The notes beneath the pieces were generated by a model. It was given only the letters and a program-made list of their open reading frames with translations. It ran no database searches and had not been told where the DNA came from. Source: SCBR16-9 sp964537975 (GTDB lineage Bacteria > Hydrogenedentota > Hydrogenedentia > Hydrogenedentales > SCBR16-9). From it: 64,000 nucleotides of DNA. Both the position numbers and the translations under genes were made by a program. The first letter of the stretch is position 1; every line of letters begins with the position of its first letter. Positions 1-10,000 of this stretch are shown in pieces. The stretch is from the NCBI GenBank assembly GCA_964537975.1, contig CAZIDP010000013.1, forward strand, positions 22,495 to 86,494. Reading direction: 5' to 3'.

Positions 1-1667
1 TCTTCCTGTCGTGCTTCGACTGCTGCCTGGGTTGCCTGGTGGCGCTCCCATTGCCGCTCGACTTCGACACAAGCACTTCGAACATCTACCTCAATAAGCT
101 GCTCCAGGTTAAAAATTGCAGCCAGAGCGCGGTCTTCTTCAAATCGTGCGCGCTGGTGCCGTGCACGCTCGCCCCTGTTCAGTATCGGCATTTGGAAATT
201 AAGCCCAACCGCATAATTATCGTATTTACTGCTGTCGAGGTGTTTTGCGAAAGAACCCGAGGAGTCTACCAGGCTGGTACGCCCATATTGCGCAAATGCA
301 TCCAGGCGCGGCAACAATCCATTTTGTGTACGCACAACGTCCAATTCGCGGTTGGCCAATTCCAGCCGTACCTGGGCCAACTCTGGCCGGTACTTTTGAC
401 TTAATGCTGCACTGATGTCCGGATACAATCCAACATATTTGATCTCTGGCGGGTCTTGTGGTTCAAATGTTAAATCCCAACCACTTGCACTGATATCCGG
501 ATTGAGTACACGTATCAGGTTAATGCTTTGTTCTTTGAGGAATGCTTTTGCATCAACCAATTCGGCTTGTCTCGCGGAGACTTCAGCATCAGCGGCAATA
601 ACTGCTCCTTGTACAGCGCGTCCTACTTCAACAAGATTCTTGTTACGCTCTCGTTGATCTTCAGCAAGTTCAACAGAAATAGTGCGTATTCGAAGCAGTT
701 CTTCTGCCAGCACCAAACCCCAATAGGCATTTTCCGCTACAGATACTGTGTCGATTAACATGGATCGAAATTCATGCTCCGATTGCGCTGCTATATTTCG
801 GGCTTGCCGCAAGGCAACCAGATTCACGTTTGTACCTGCTCCACGCAACAGTGACTGGGTGATGCCGATATCCAAACGTCCTGTGTATTCGGATTGTGTG
901 AAGTCGGTATTAAAGCGGCTGACTCCTCCGGACAGAAATACTTCGGTACCTGTGGGGAAGAAATTTACCATACGAACTTCAGCATCGGAATTTTCCATCG
1001 AATAGGCCAACTCTTGTGGCCCATATACCATTCTCCGAGCATCATGTAATAATGCGGTCAGGGTATTCTCTGCTGTTTGTGCCTGATCCAGTAAGGTAAC
1101 AAGAGGTTCCGGAGCCAGCAAACGCTGTATAGGCGAAAGCTCAGGCACCAGACTTTGCCCCAGAGTACCTGCCGCATCTCCTAGCGTAAAGCGATTTATA
1201 CCACCAATCTGTTCTGTATTCCTGCCGTGTGATACAGTAGCCAGCAAATTGGGATCGAACACAGACCGTGCTTCCGGTATATAGGACGCGGCAATTTGTG
1301 GGCCAAATCGACTGACAGCCAGAGAACGATTGTTGGCAAGCGCTGTTAAAATAACCCCGTCGCGGCTCAGACTAATTACATCGCCTGGTTGAACAGGAGT
1401 GGGTATAGGGTATTCAGCAGTATCGACTGGAGCTTGATCCCAGACATCACTGTCCGAAAAATCTACGGATTCTCCTTCCACTTCAACAATCCGATCATCA
1501 GTATTACCCGATGCATCTACCGCATGCTGTAAATTCACGGGAGGACGCACACTATCAGGTGTCCAGCTCGGGTTATGGTGTGCACATGCCACTAGCAAAA
1601 AGGGCATTACCGATAGTATGAGCCTGGAATACACTTTTGGGAAGTGCTTCATTAAGTTTCCGGTCAT
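1..1667 (-). CDS. TolC/OprM-family outer-membrane efflux lipoprotein (3' end beyond window)
   Basis: Outer-membrane channel partner of the RND pump encoded just upstream. The frame is open without a stop for 555 codons and runs off the left edge, so the C-terminus is missing. The N-terminus has a hydrophobic segment ending in a lipobox (LLVAC, then AHHNPS), predicting a lipid-anchored protein. The remainder has the alternating strand and long-helix pattern of TolC proteins, including RQAEL- and YRPEL-type helical segments and a repeat of the helical hairpin region. The ATG overlaps the RND stop codon as ATGA, and a GGAGA Shine-Dalgarno lies about 8 nt upstream, which favours this start over a second in-frame ATG at 1652. 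The overlap implies translational coupling to the pump. Family assignment is firm; the substrate is unknown. Confidence 0.9.
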   Translation of the reverse strand, partial: MTGNLMKHFPKVYSRLILSVMPFLLVACAHHNPSWTPDSVRPPVNLQHAVDASGNTDDRIVEVEGESVDFSDSDVWDQAPVDTAEYPIPTPVQPGDVISLSRDGVILTALANNRSLAVSRFGPQIAASYIPEARSVFDPNLLATVSHGRNTEQIGGINRFTLGDAAGTLGQSLVPELSPIQRLLAPEPLVTLLDQAQTAENTLTALLHDARRMVYGPQELAYSMENSDAEVRMVNFFPTGTEVFLSGGVSRFNTDFTQSEYTGRLDIGITQSLLRGAGTNVNLVALRQARNIAAQSEHEFRSMLIDTVSVAENAYWGLVLAEELLRIRTISVELAEDQRERNKNLVEVGRAVQGAVIAADAEVSARQAELVDAKAFLKEQSINLIRVLNPDISASGWDLTFEPQDPPEIKYVGLYPDISAALSQKYRPELAQVRLELANRELDVVRTQNGLLPRLDAFAQYGRTSLVDSSGSFAKHLDSSKYDNYAVGLNFQMPILNRGERARHQRARFEEDRALAAIFNLEQLIEVDVRSACVEVERQWERHQATQAAVEARQE

Positions 1668-4600
1668 GATTTTGTCTCCGTTTTTGAAGCTTCAGCCTGA
1701 ACGTCGTCACTCCAGGAGAAGAGGCCACGTGTAAGGTGTCTGAATAGATGCGACATGTCGTCCAGTATGGTGTATACACAGGGAATGACAAGTAGTGTCA
1801 GCAAGGTGGAAGTGACGAGACCACCAATAACAGCCATACCCATAGGTGCACGTTGCTCCCCGCCTTCACTGAAGGCCAATGCTACTGGTAACACCGCTGC
1901 AATGGTTGTAGTTGCTGTCATGAGGATGGGGCGCAGCCGTAATGGGCCTGCACGCATGATGGCTTCATGACGTTCCATACCTCGTTCCCGAAGCTGATTA
2001 ATAAAATCAACCAGCAAAACGCCATTCTTGGTCACGATACCCACCAGCATGACAAATCCGATGAAGGCAAAAATATCTAATGATAATCCGGCAACAAGAA
2101 TCAACCCGATACCACCAATGATTGCCAATGGCACAGACATGATGATGGTAAATGGATGCATAAATGATTCAAATTGACACCCAAGTATGATGTACACACA
2201 GAAAATGGCAATCAACAGGGCAACCAGTAAATAGAACATGGACTCGGCAAAAACGTCAGCCTCACCTCCCAGTGAAATCATCCAACCCGTTTCGTCTGGC
2301 AAGTGTAATGCAACGATGTCATCCATGATGTCCATTGCATCACCGAGAGGTAAGCCTTCCAGATTGGCATAAATGGTTGCGGACCGTGCCCTGTTGTGAC
2401 GACTTACGATATTGGGCCCAAAGCCTTCAGTAATATCTATAAGATTTGACATCCGAATCAAGGAGCCATTGTTTGAGCGTACTGACAATCGGGTCAGGTC
2501 TTCTGGCTCAAGCCGGGCATCCGGAGTTGCGCGCATCCGAATCTCATATCGACGACCTTCAGATTTAAATTTGGCAACATCCAGACCACCAAAAAGAATA
2601 TTGAGATTTTCTGCTATGGTTTGTACATCAACGCCCAGGTTATCTGCCAGATTTCGATTGATATTCACTTGTACCTCTGGTTTATTCAATCGAAGATCTG
2701 TATCGACATCGACGATACCAGCAACTTCACGCATATCAGCCGTGATACTATTGACCACATTAGCCATAGCTTCCAGGTCTGGGCCTTGGACGATATATTC
2801 CAACTGGGCAGAACGTTGTCCTCCACCCAACAAATCCACATTTTCTACACTGACAAAGGCATCTGGAACAGCGTCAGCAAACAAGCGTCGTAATCGAACC
2901 ATAACCTCTTCCTGGCTTGCTTCGCGCTCATGCGGATAGGTTAGGTTGACGAACATAAGTCCGTTATTCACACTACCACCAAACCCACCGGTTCCTACCA
3001 AAGCAAAGGCGCCACGTACTTCTGGTTGAGCAAACAGCACATCTTCCAGTTCCCGCATACCTTCTTCCGATTTATAGATGGAAGTACCAGTGGGAAATTC
3101 AAACCGTACCTGTATCTGACTTTGATCTGGTTCAGTGGAGAACTGCATTGGTACCACGAAAATTGCGAGACAAATACCTATTGCGGCGATTATAATTGCA
3201 ATGGAAACAGTGAGCCACCGCAGCTTTAACGCAATATACAAACTGGCTGCATACACCCGTTCTATCCATTCAAAAGCTGCTTCAAATGCACGGAAAATCG
3301 GCCCATGATTGGGGTTGTGCTTGAGCAGTCTTGAACAGAGCATGGGAATCAGGGTAAAGGCTACAGTCGTAGAGATGATCACCGCAAGGGCAACTGACAT
3401 TCCAAACTGGAAGAAAAACCGGCCGATTATGCCACGCATGAACGCTACAGGTAAGAACACCGCGACTACGGTCATGGTCGTAGCAATAACAGCAAATGCC
3501 ACTTCATTCACACTAGCACTTGCCGCCTGTATGGCCGTTTTACCTTGGTCTTCTTCCACATGGCGGAAAATGTTTTCCAGCACCACAATGGTATCGTCAA
3601 TAACCAGACCGATGGCCAGCGACATTGCCAGCATAGTCATTGTATTGATAGTAAATCCAAACATGTACATGGCAATAAATGCAGTAATGATTGATACCGG
3701 CACAGCCATAATACTGATGATAGTCATGCGAACATTACGAAGAAATACCAACATCGCAAAAGCTGTCAATATGGCTCCAAACATCAAGTCACGTAATACA
3801 TCACGCATAGAATTCTCAATGAACCGTGATGAATCGAAGGCAATAAAAATTTCTATACCATCAGGTAAATTATCTAGATATCCCTCAATGACCGCTTTTA
3901 CCTGCTTTGCCACAGCTACAGTGTTGGCACCTGATTGCTTTTGTATACCCATACCTACGGTTGGAAGTCGGCTGTACCTTGCGATTGAACGCAAATCTTC
4001 AGTATCTTCTACAACATCCGCGACATCACGTAACCGAACAACTCCGTCCGCATGTTCCTTTACAACAAGCTCTTGCAGTGCTTCAACTGAATCATATTCT
4101 CCCATAACCTTGACTGTAAATTCTGTTTCAGGTTGTTCTATCCTGCCACCGGGCAATTCAACATGTTTGGTTCGAATTGCCTGTGCTACATCTAACGGTG
4201 TCAGACCACTCGCTTCAAGGGCATTGGGTTTCAGCCATACACGAACCTCACGTTCACGAAAGCCACCCAGCATAATGGAACCTACACCTGAGACTGTCTG
4301 TAAACGTTCCTTCAAAGTGCGGTCTACATAGTCAGCCATGAAACGATAGTCACCTGTAGTAGTAACAGCGATCCACATAAACGGTGAGCTTGACGTATCA
4401 AACTTCTGCACTATGGGTGGGTCTAAGTCGAGGGGTAGATCACGCTGGGCCTGGTTGATTTTGTCACGCACCTCCTGTGCCGCAATATCAACATCTTTTT
4501 CCAGATCAAATTCTGCCACTACCTGGGTAAAACCTTCCGATGAAGTGGAACTGAGTGTCTTTAACCCTTCTATGGTGTTGATGTACTCTTCCAGCACATC

Positions 4601-4792
4601 CGCAACATCGGAATCCATCAGTTCGGCATCGGCCCCCTGCAAGGTAGCCATCACTGCGACAATCGGAAAATCAATCTCCGGATACAGGTCCACCCCCATG
4701 TTGTTGAGTGAAACCACACCGAAAACCATAAGGGCCACAGTTAACAAAATAACCGCCACAGGACGGCGTATAGATGTATCAGAAACTATCAT
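1664..4792 (-). CDS. RND-superfamily efflux permease (AcrB/HAE1-like)
   Basis: Inner-membrane proton-driven drug/metabolite exporter of 1042 residues, the normal length for an AcrB-type pump. It starts with TM1 followed by a porter-domain segment (VDLYPEIDFPIV), and carries the TM4 motif GLVIDDTIVVLEN with the paired aspartates at about D399/D400 that relay protons. A second membrane block of TM segments follows from about residue 850 and the protein ends in a short charged tail. It lies 71 nt downstream of a tetR-type gene and overlaps the TolC-like gene by 4 nt, so the three form one transcription unit. No HlyD/AcrA-type periplasmic adaptor is seen between regulator and pump, unlike the common adaptor-pump-channel order; it may lie beyond the left edge or elsewhere in the genome. 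Substrate cannot be told from sequence. Confidence 0.96.
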   Translation of the reverse strand: MIVSDTSIRRPVAVILLTVALMVFGVVSLNNMGVDLYPEIDFPIVAVMATLQGADAELMDSDVADVLEEYINTIEGLKTLSSTSSEGFTQVVAEFDLEKDVDIAAQEVRDKINQAQRDLPLDLDPPIVQKFDTSSSPFMWIAVTTTGDYRFMADYVDRTLKERLQTVSGVGSIMLGGFREREVRVWLKPNALEASGLTPLDVAQAIRTKHVELPGGRIEQPETEFTVKVMGEYDSVEALQELVVKEHADGVVRLRDVADVVEDTEDLRSIARYSRLPTVGMGIQKQSGANTVAVAKQVKAVIEGYLDNLPDGIEIFIAFDSSRFIENSMRDVLRDLMFGAILTAFAMLVFLRNVRMTIISIMAVPVSIITAFIAMYMFGFTINTMTMLAMSLAIGLVIDDTIVVLENIFRHVEEDQGKTAIQAASASVNEVAFAVIATTMTVVAVFLPVAFMRGIIGRFFFQFGMSVALAVIISTTVAFTLIPMLCSRLLKHNPNHGPIFRAFEAAFEWIERVYAASLYIALKLRWLTVSIAIIIAAIGICLAIFVVPMQFSTEPDQSQIQVRFEFPTGTSIYKSEEGMRELEDVLFAQPEVRGAFALVGTGGFGGSVNNGLMFVNLTYPHEREASQEEVMVRLRRLFADAVPDAFVSVENVDLLGGGQRSAQLEYIVQGPDLEAMANVVNSITADMREVAGIVDVDTDLRLNKPEVQVNINRNLADNLGVDVQTIAENLNILFGGLDVAKFKSEGRRYEIRMRATPDARLEPEDLTRLSVRSNNGSLIRMSNLIDITEGFGPNIVSRHNRARSATIYANLEGLPLGDAMDIMDDIVALHLPDETGWMISLGGEADVFAESMFYLLVALLIAIFCVYIILGCQFESFMHPFTIIMSVPLAIIGGIGLILVAGLSLDIFAFIGFVMLVGIVTKNGVLLVDFINQLRERGMERHEAIMRAGPLRLRPILMTATTTIAAVLPVALAFSEGGEQRAPMGMAVIGGLVTSTLLTLLVIPCVYTILDDMSHLFRHLTRGLFSWSDDVQAEASKTETKS

Positions 4793-4863
4793 TCAGTTAT
4801 CCTCGGTAGTAATTGGTACCAATAATTTGGCATGACTCAACCGCTTGCGAATCACTCATATCA

Positions 4864-5481
4864 TTATTGACTTGTATTCTTGCCAACCAAACGCGTAGCC
4901 AAATTTATAAGAAGTGTACGCCGTTCAGACAATGAAGGAGGGAACTCCTGTTGTGTCCAGTAAAAAATTAATCCATTTGTCATACCGTTAAAAGCCACAG
5001 TCAGATTGATGGGGTCTTCCTGGATAAATATCCCATCTCTGGTTCCCTTTTCAAAAATAGAGCTGACCTTATGAATGATCCGCTCATATTTTGCTCTGAG
5101 CTTTTCAGGCATCGTGCACACAGGTTCTACTTGTGCTAAGGGCGATATATTTATAAAATCTTGAAGCAGTTCTCTGTATATTTCAAAGTGACGTAATTTT
5201 ATATCTATCAGTGCCGCCAATGCTTCATCGATGTGATCATGTGAAAGTACCTCTGTTTCCAACTCCTGCATTATCCGGCTACCGACTCGCTCCATCACTT
5301 CGTTATACAATTCTTGCTTGTTTTTAAAAAAGTTATAAAGCGTCCCAACCGCAAACTCCGCTTCCTGTGCAATCAGCTCAACAGTTGCCAAGTGATACCC
5401 CATTTTTGAAAATACATGCTCTCCTGCATCGAGAATATCATTACGGTTTTGTTCTTTAATACGTTCTTTACGATTTGTCAT
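4864..5481 (-). CDS. TetR/AcrR-family transcriptional regulator
   Basis: DNA-binding repressor of 205 residues, the usual TetR size. The N-terminal helix-turn-helix spans about residues 15-62 and ends in the typical recognition stretch VGTLYNFFKNKQELYNEV. The remaining helical part would be the ligand-binding and dimerisation domain. It is the first gene of the efflux operon, 71 nt before the RND permease and on the same strand, so it probably controls the pump and itself. An imperfect palindrome at 5582-5597, about 100 nt upstream, is a candidate operator but is unproven. Confidence 0.93.
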   Translation of the reverse strand: MTNRKERIKEQNRNDILDAGEHVFSKMGYHLATVELIAQEAEFAVGTLYNFFKNKQELYNEVMERVGSRIMQELETEVLSHDHIDEALAALIDIKLRHFEIYRELLQDFINISPLAQVEPVCTMPEKLRAKYERIIHKVSSIFEKGTRDGIFIQEDPINLTVAFNGMTNGLIFYWTQQEFPPSLSERRTLLINLATRLVGKNTSQ

Positions 5482-5863
5482 AAATTAGGTAGAACCTGAA
5501 TTCCTGCATTGGCCATTACATTATAAAAGACAGTATGCATATAAAGTAGTTTTTAGTTAAATGTGAAAATTGATTCGCAAAATGAGTTTAAATTCATCAA
5601 ATGAAAGTATACTCAACTTAGGAAAAAAAAGCAAGCGTTCTGGTGAAATAATTTGGCTAATCAAATATTTGTCACCCAAATAACAACAATATGTATAACG
5701 ATAATTACATCATTTCGTTTTACTTATTAACACCATTTATCTTGTTGCTAAAACTAATATTGTAAAATAAATTGATCACCATAAATAGCTTAATTCATGA
5801 TACTGCTGCTATTCTTATTATCAGGCATGGATCAATTCAGTAACCAGCATGGAGTTTTTCACG
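5482..5863. other. AT-rich divergent intergenic region with candidate TetR operator
   Basis: This 382-nt stretch separates the minus-strand tetR-RND operon from the plus-strand dehydratase and should hold both promoters. No convincing ORF is seen. An imperfect palindrome (ATGAgTTTAAAtTCAT) sits at 5582-5597 with seven of eight base pairs complementary, the size of a typical TetR-family site. Low confidence for function; it rests on symmetry and position only. Confidence 0.35.
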
Positions 5864-6973
5864 ATGAAAATAACTGCTGTCGATGCTTTTCCCGTTCCAC
5901 CACGTTGGGTATTTTGCAAGATAGATACCGATGCCGGCATTGAAGGATGGGGTGAAGCAACACTGGAAGGGCACGCTGCCACACAGGTCAGCGCAGTTAT
6001 GGAGCTTTCCCGACTTTTAATTGGCGAAGACCCACTTCGAATCGAACACCTCTGGCAAAGTATGTACCGGGCTGGATTCTATCGGGGAGGTCCTGTGCTG
6101 ATGAGCGCAATCAGTGGTATCGATCAGGCTCTTTGGGACCTATTCGGCAAATATGCACAATTGCCAGTGTATCAGTTGCTCGGTGGGCGTTGCAGAGAAT
6201 CTATTCGTGTATATGGCAGCTGTGGTGGTGATACGCCAGATACCATTTTCGGTAGCGCGCGCACGGGGATTGAAGATGGATTTACCGCACTGAAGATGTG
6301 TCCGGTAGATGCAATGGAAATTATTGAGGGATTAGATGTACTGCATCAGGTTGAGGCACGTGTGGCTGCCATGCGGGAAGGGGCCAAGGACGCCGATATC
6401 GCATTGGATTTTCACGGTCGGGTCAGTCCGACTATGTCGATTGCACTGGCCGATGTACTGAAACCTTACCGACCCTTTTTTATAGAAGAGCCTGTACAGT
6501 GCGAGAATGTTGACAGCCTGGTGCGGGTATCCCACTCCACCAGCATACCCATCGCTACGGGAGAACGCCTTTACAGCCGGTATGATTTTCGTGAGGTGAT
6601 TGAAAAAGAGGCCGTGTCCATACTACAACCAGACCTTTCCCATGCGGGAGGGCTGACGGAGGTAAAGAAAATCGCTGCCATGGCAGACACCCACTACATG
6701 GCTGTGGCACCACATTGCCCGCTGGGCCCAATCGCACTTGCAGCCTGTCTGCACTTCGCGGTAAGTACGCCCAATTTCCTTATCCAGGAGCATGGACATC
6801 TGGGCGAAGGGTATCTGAAGACACCATTCAAGGTAAACAAAGGATACATAACGGTTCCCAATGCTCCCGGGCTGGGAATAGAAGTCGATGAAGATGCCGT
6901 ACGCGCCATGCCCTGGGAAGACTGGGACACCCCACGGCTGTTTCATGCTGACGGAAGCGTTGCAGACTGGTAG
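5864..6973 (+). CDS. Mandelate racemase/enolase-superfamily sugar-acid dehydratase (galactonate dehydratase-like)
   Basis: Predicted to dehydrate a sugar acid, probably D-galactonate, to the 2-keto-3-deoxy acid using Mg2+. About 369 residues, normal for the family. The capping domain is followed by a TIM barrel. Likely metal ligands are D182 (in DFHGR), E208 (in IEEPV) and E234 (in GERLY), with H184 and H284 (in PHCPLGP) as candidate catalytic bases. An ATG 15 nt upstream is in frame, but GGAG lies 9 nt before the ATG chosen here and the earlier ATG has no Shine-Dalgarno. It stands alone, convergent with the secreted glycan enzyme at 7094-10660, which fits a role in carbohydrate breakdown. 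Exact sugar acid is inference. Confidence 0.85.
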   Translation: MKITAVDAFPVPPRWVFCKIDTDAGIEGWGEATLEGHAATQVSAVMELSRLLIGEDPLRIEHLWQSMYRAGFYRGGPVLMSAISGIDQALWDLFGKYAQLPVYQLLGGRCRESIRVYGSCGGDTPDTIFGSARTGIEDGFTALKMCPVDAMEIIEGLDVLHQVEARVAAMREGAKDADIALDFHGRVSPTMSIALADVLKPYRPFFIEEPVQCENVDSLVRVSHSTSIPIATGERLYSRYDFREVIEKEAVSILQPDLSHAGGLTEVKKIAAMADTHYMAVAPHCPLGPIALAACLHFAVSTPNFLIQEHGHLGEGYLKTPFKVNKGYITVPNAPGLGIEVDEDAVRAMPWEDWDTPRLFHADGSVADW

Positions 6974-7093
6974 GCAGGATTACATAGGGCAACAGTGCTG
7001 CCCAACAGCCTGGCCAGTTCCCTGAAAGACAACAACGTAACATATCGTTTCAGCCAGTTATCCTGTTGTGTACATCTCAGCAGGCGTAGCGAT

Positions 7094-10000
7094 TTATGGT
7101 GCCACTCCCAGGCAATACCCGTCTTCTGTCGCTGGCGTATTCTCCGAACAAACATAGTAGGCACCCGCATTGTAGAACTGGATCAATCGGAGCAAGTTAA
7201 AAGTCTGAATCTGCCAGTCTTGTGGCGCGTAGTCTGAAGTGTGTGGAAGGCAACTGTCCTGGTCTCCCAAACCTGGTGCGAAGCCATCTTCAGTCGTTTC
7301 ATCACAATGATAGCCCATCGCATTGTGCAATTGTACCACCCGCAACAGTTCAGAAAGATTGATACGGCCATCCGTATTCACATCGGCAGAATGGTGTGTT
7401 GGGGTTGGAACATCTGGGAAAGGATTGGCCATCGTTTCCAGTGGTAGATAGGAAGAAGATAGCAAGTCAAATGTTACACCACCCCGGTGAGGTGTGCCGC
7501 TGTTGATACCATACTCATACCGCGTAACCTGAACGCGTTGCGCCAGCACAGTAAACTCCTGCATCTGAATGGTTTGCGTGTTTTGCGAAGCACTGCCCCG
7601 AACTCCACTGTTGAGTACGATCGAAACACCTTCCATCGGATTCTGAATGCGGAGCACATAGCGATAATGGCGCCACTCCGAACCTATGGAGAAACTGTGT
7701 TGCTGTGCTGTCAGTTCTGCCCCATTGTGCAGTACCGTTATGCTGGCGTGGGCATTGAGATCATTGCTTCGTGCGAAAAACTGTACTTCAATCTGGTCAC
7801 CATTCATCAGGTTTGTTACTGGCCCCAATACAGTTTCTTGCATACCAAGGGTCTGTTCCATGTCTTCGGCCAATGAATCAATAATGACTCTTGAATGAAA
7901 TGGCACAGCATAGACAGAGCCTTCCCAACTACCGTCCTGATTCACACTTTTCAGCAGCCCGTTCCGCTCCGGCCCTCTTCCAATCTGCACAATGTTGTAT
8001 CGTCGGCCATCTGGCGTATGCACAGGACGTATGTCACCGATACCGCCGGTTGTGCCAGGTCGCGGGGAATCAATCTGGGCAAAGTCTTGAAATGCTTCCC
8101 GGGCCCGAATATCCCAGGTCAACGCTTCGGGATTTGGAGAATGGTCACCATACCAGGTCATGTGGTGTATAAACTGCACACCATTGTTGTACAGGTATTC
8201 GATTTGGTTTCGGGCATTGTTGAAATTGGTTGTCAGTGGGTGATACTCGCCGATGACGATATTGGTATGGCCAGAACTGAAAGCACCTTGTATCCAATTA
8301 TGTGTACGATTATACCAGACACCGTAGCGGGTACCGCCAAAACTGGTACCTGCGCTCATTGCCCAATCCACAGGTGTAATCCGCCCATTGACTTCTGCCG
8401 CGCCAACCGCGTAATTTGCTGGAATCTGGTGGGTCTTGATAAATTCTGGGGGGAAGCCCGCCAACAATGCTTCACGATGCCCCTGCGCGATCCGGTAATT
8501 AATGACGCGCCGGGCGTGGTCGACCCATGCGAGAAAGAAGGGGTTTGTGGTGTGGTAGTTGTCCCAGGCGCCTCGTCCCTGATTTCTCGGGGCATCAAAA
8601 GCCCCCAGGTTATTGAAGGGTGTCTGGAAGCGGGCATTGATATTGTCAAGCGAACCATACAACCGCAGGAGATGCTCACGAAATGCCCAAATCATCGCCG
8701 GGTTGTAATCACCGATGGTGTTGTCGTCCCGGACATTAATTTCAAATTCGTGGTTTGGCTCGAGGGCGATAAAATGTTCGGGCATACCCGCTTCTTCACT
8801 CCGGAATTTTTCAGCCAACGCATGTAGATAACGACGTAAAGGCCACACCAGCAAACGCTCCAGAGCCGGTATGTCGGGTGCCCAGCTCATCATCTCAAAT
8901 TGGTTGCCCACTTCTTCATAACCGGTAGTATTGTTCAGGCGAGTCAACCCGGCATATTTTGGCAATCCAGTATCCGGATCGATGACTGCACGCCAGGTGC
9001 TGAAACTATCGAATTGCCGGTGTGATGTAGTTGGTTCCCAAACCGATGGCAAGGCCAGGGCATAATCCGACTGGCTCCGCTCGATGAATTCCAGAAAATC
9101 TCCACCTGCCCAATATTCAAAATCCTCATTGTCGTAGTCCGGGTCTGGATAATAAGCAGGACTCTGGGTATCGGTGCGAATATGACGAAACAACGCGGGA
9201 CGCACATATTCACCCCACTTTTCCTCTGTCGCCTCCGGTACAAAATCCGGATCATTGGTTACCGCTATCCAGTCAATTTCTACACGCAAGTCTTTGTAGG
9301 TCTCATAGTTGTGTCCCGGCGCGTCGGGGATATCAAGTCGGATGCGTTGAATCGTTCCGCTGTGCGTAATGGATTCATTTGTACGGTCCGAATGCAGGTT
9401 GCGCCGAATGACATGGGTGCCGTTGCTCAGATTGAACGGTACAGTATTGTGCCCGCCTTCTTTAAACCAGAAAACGCGACATAGAAATTCACCTGCTGGC
9501 GCGCCACTAACCGTCAGTGACATTGCAAACTCACGAAGCGTATCGCCATTGTAGTTTTCAATCGGGCCATAAATATAGGGATCAAATGGCAATGCATCGT
9601 GGGGTTGTAATAACAGCCAACCTCCCAGAACACCCCGATTCAACGATGTGCTCGTCAAGTTCCATCCATTGGTGTCACCATCAAAAGTGTAGATTGGCAT
9701 GTCACCACTACGGGCTGCATGCGGGTGAATCCAGAATCGATTTTCCCGCCAACCGGCGTCCTGAGCATGTACTTGTGCTTCCTGGTCGACAGTCCATAAT
9801 GTAGACAAAATGGATTCTGGCGCACCGGCAGCAAACAGATCATCAATAAACGCGGAGGCATAGGCGGTGAAACCTTCCGGTAATCCTGTCGTCGGCAATT
9901 CGATCACTTCACCTGAAGAGCTACCCAGAAGCCAGGCATTCCCCAAGTCAATTCGTGTCAATAAAACCAGATCGCGGGATACCGTTTTTACCGATTCAAT

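Noticed and set aside
6987..7093. GGGCA/TGCCC hairpin and ACAACA/TGTTGT inverted repeat between the dehydratase and the large hydrolase
   Set aside because: Stems are short and lack a uridine tract; could not be called a terminator.
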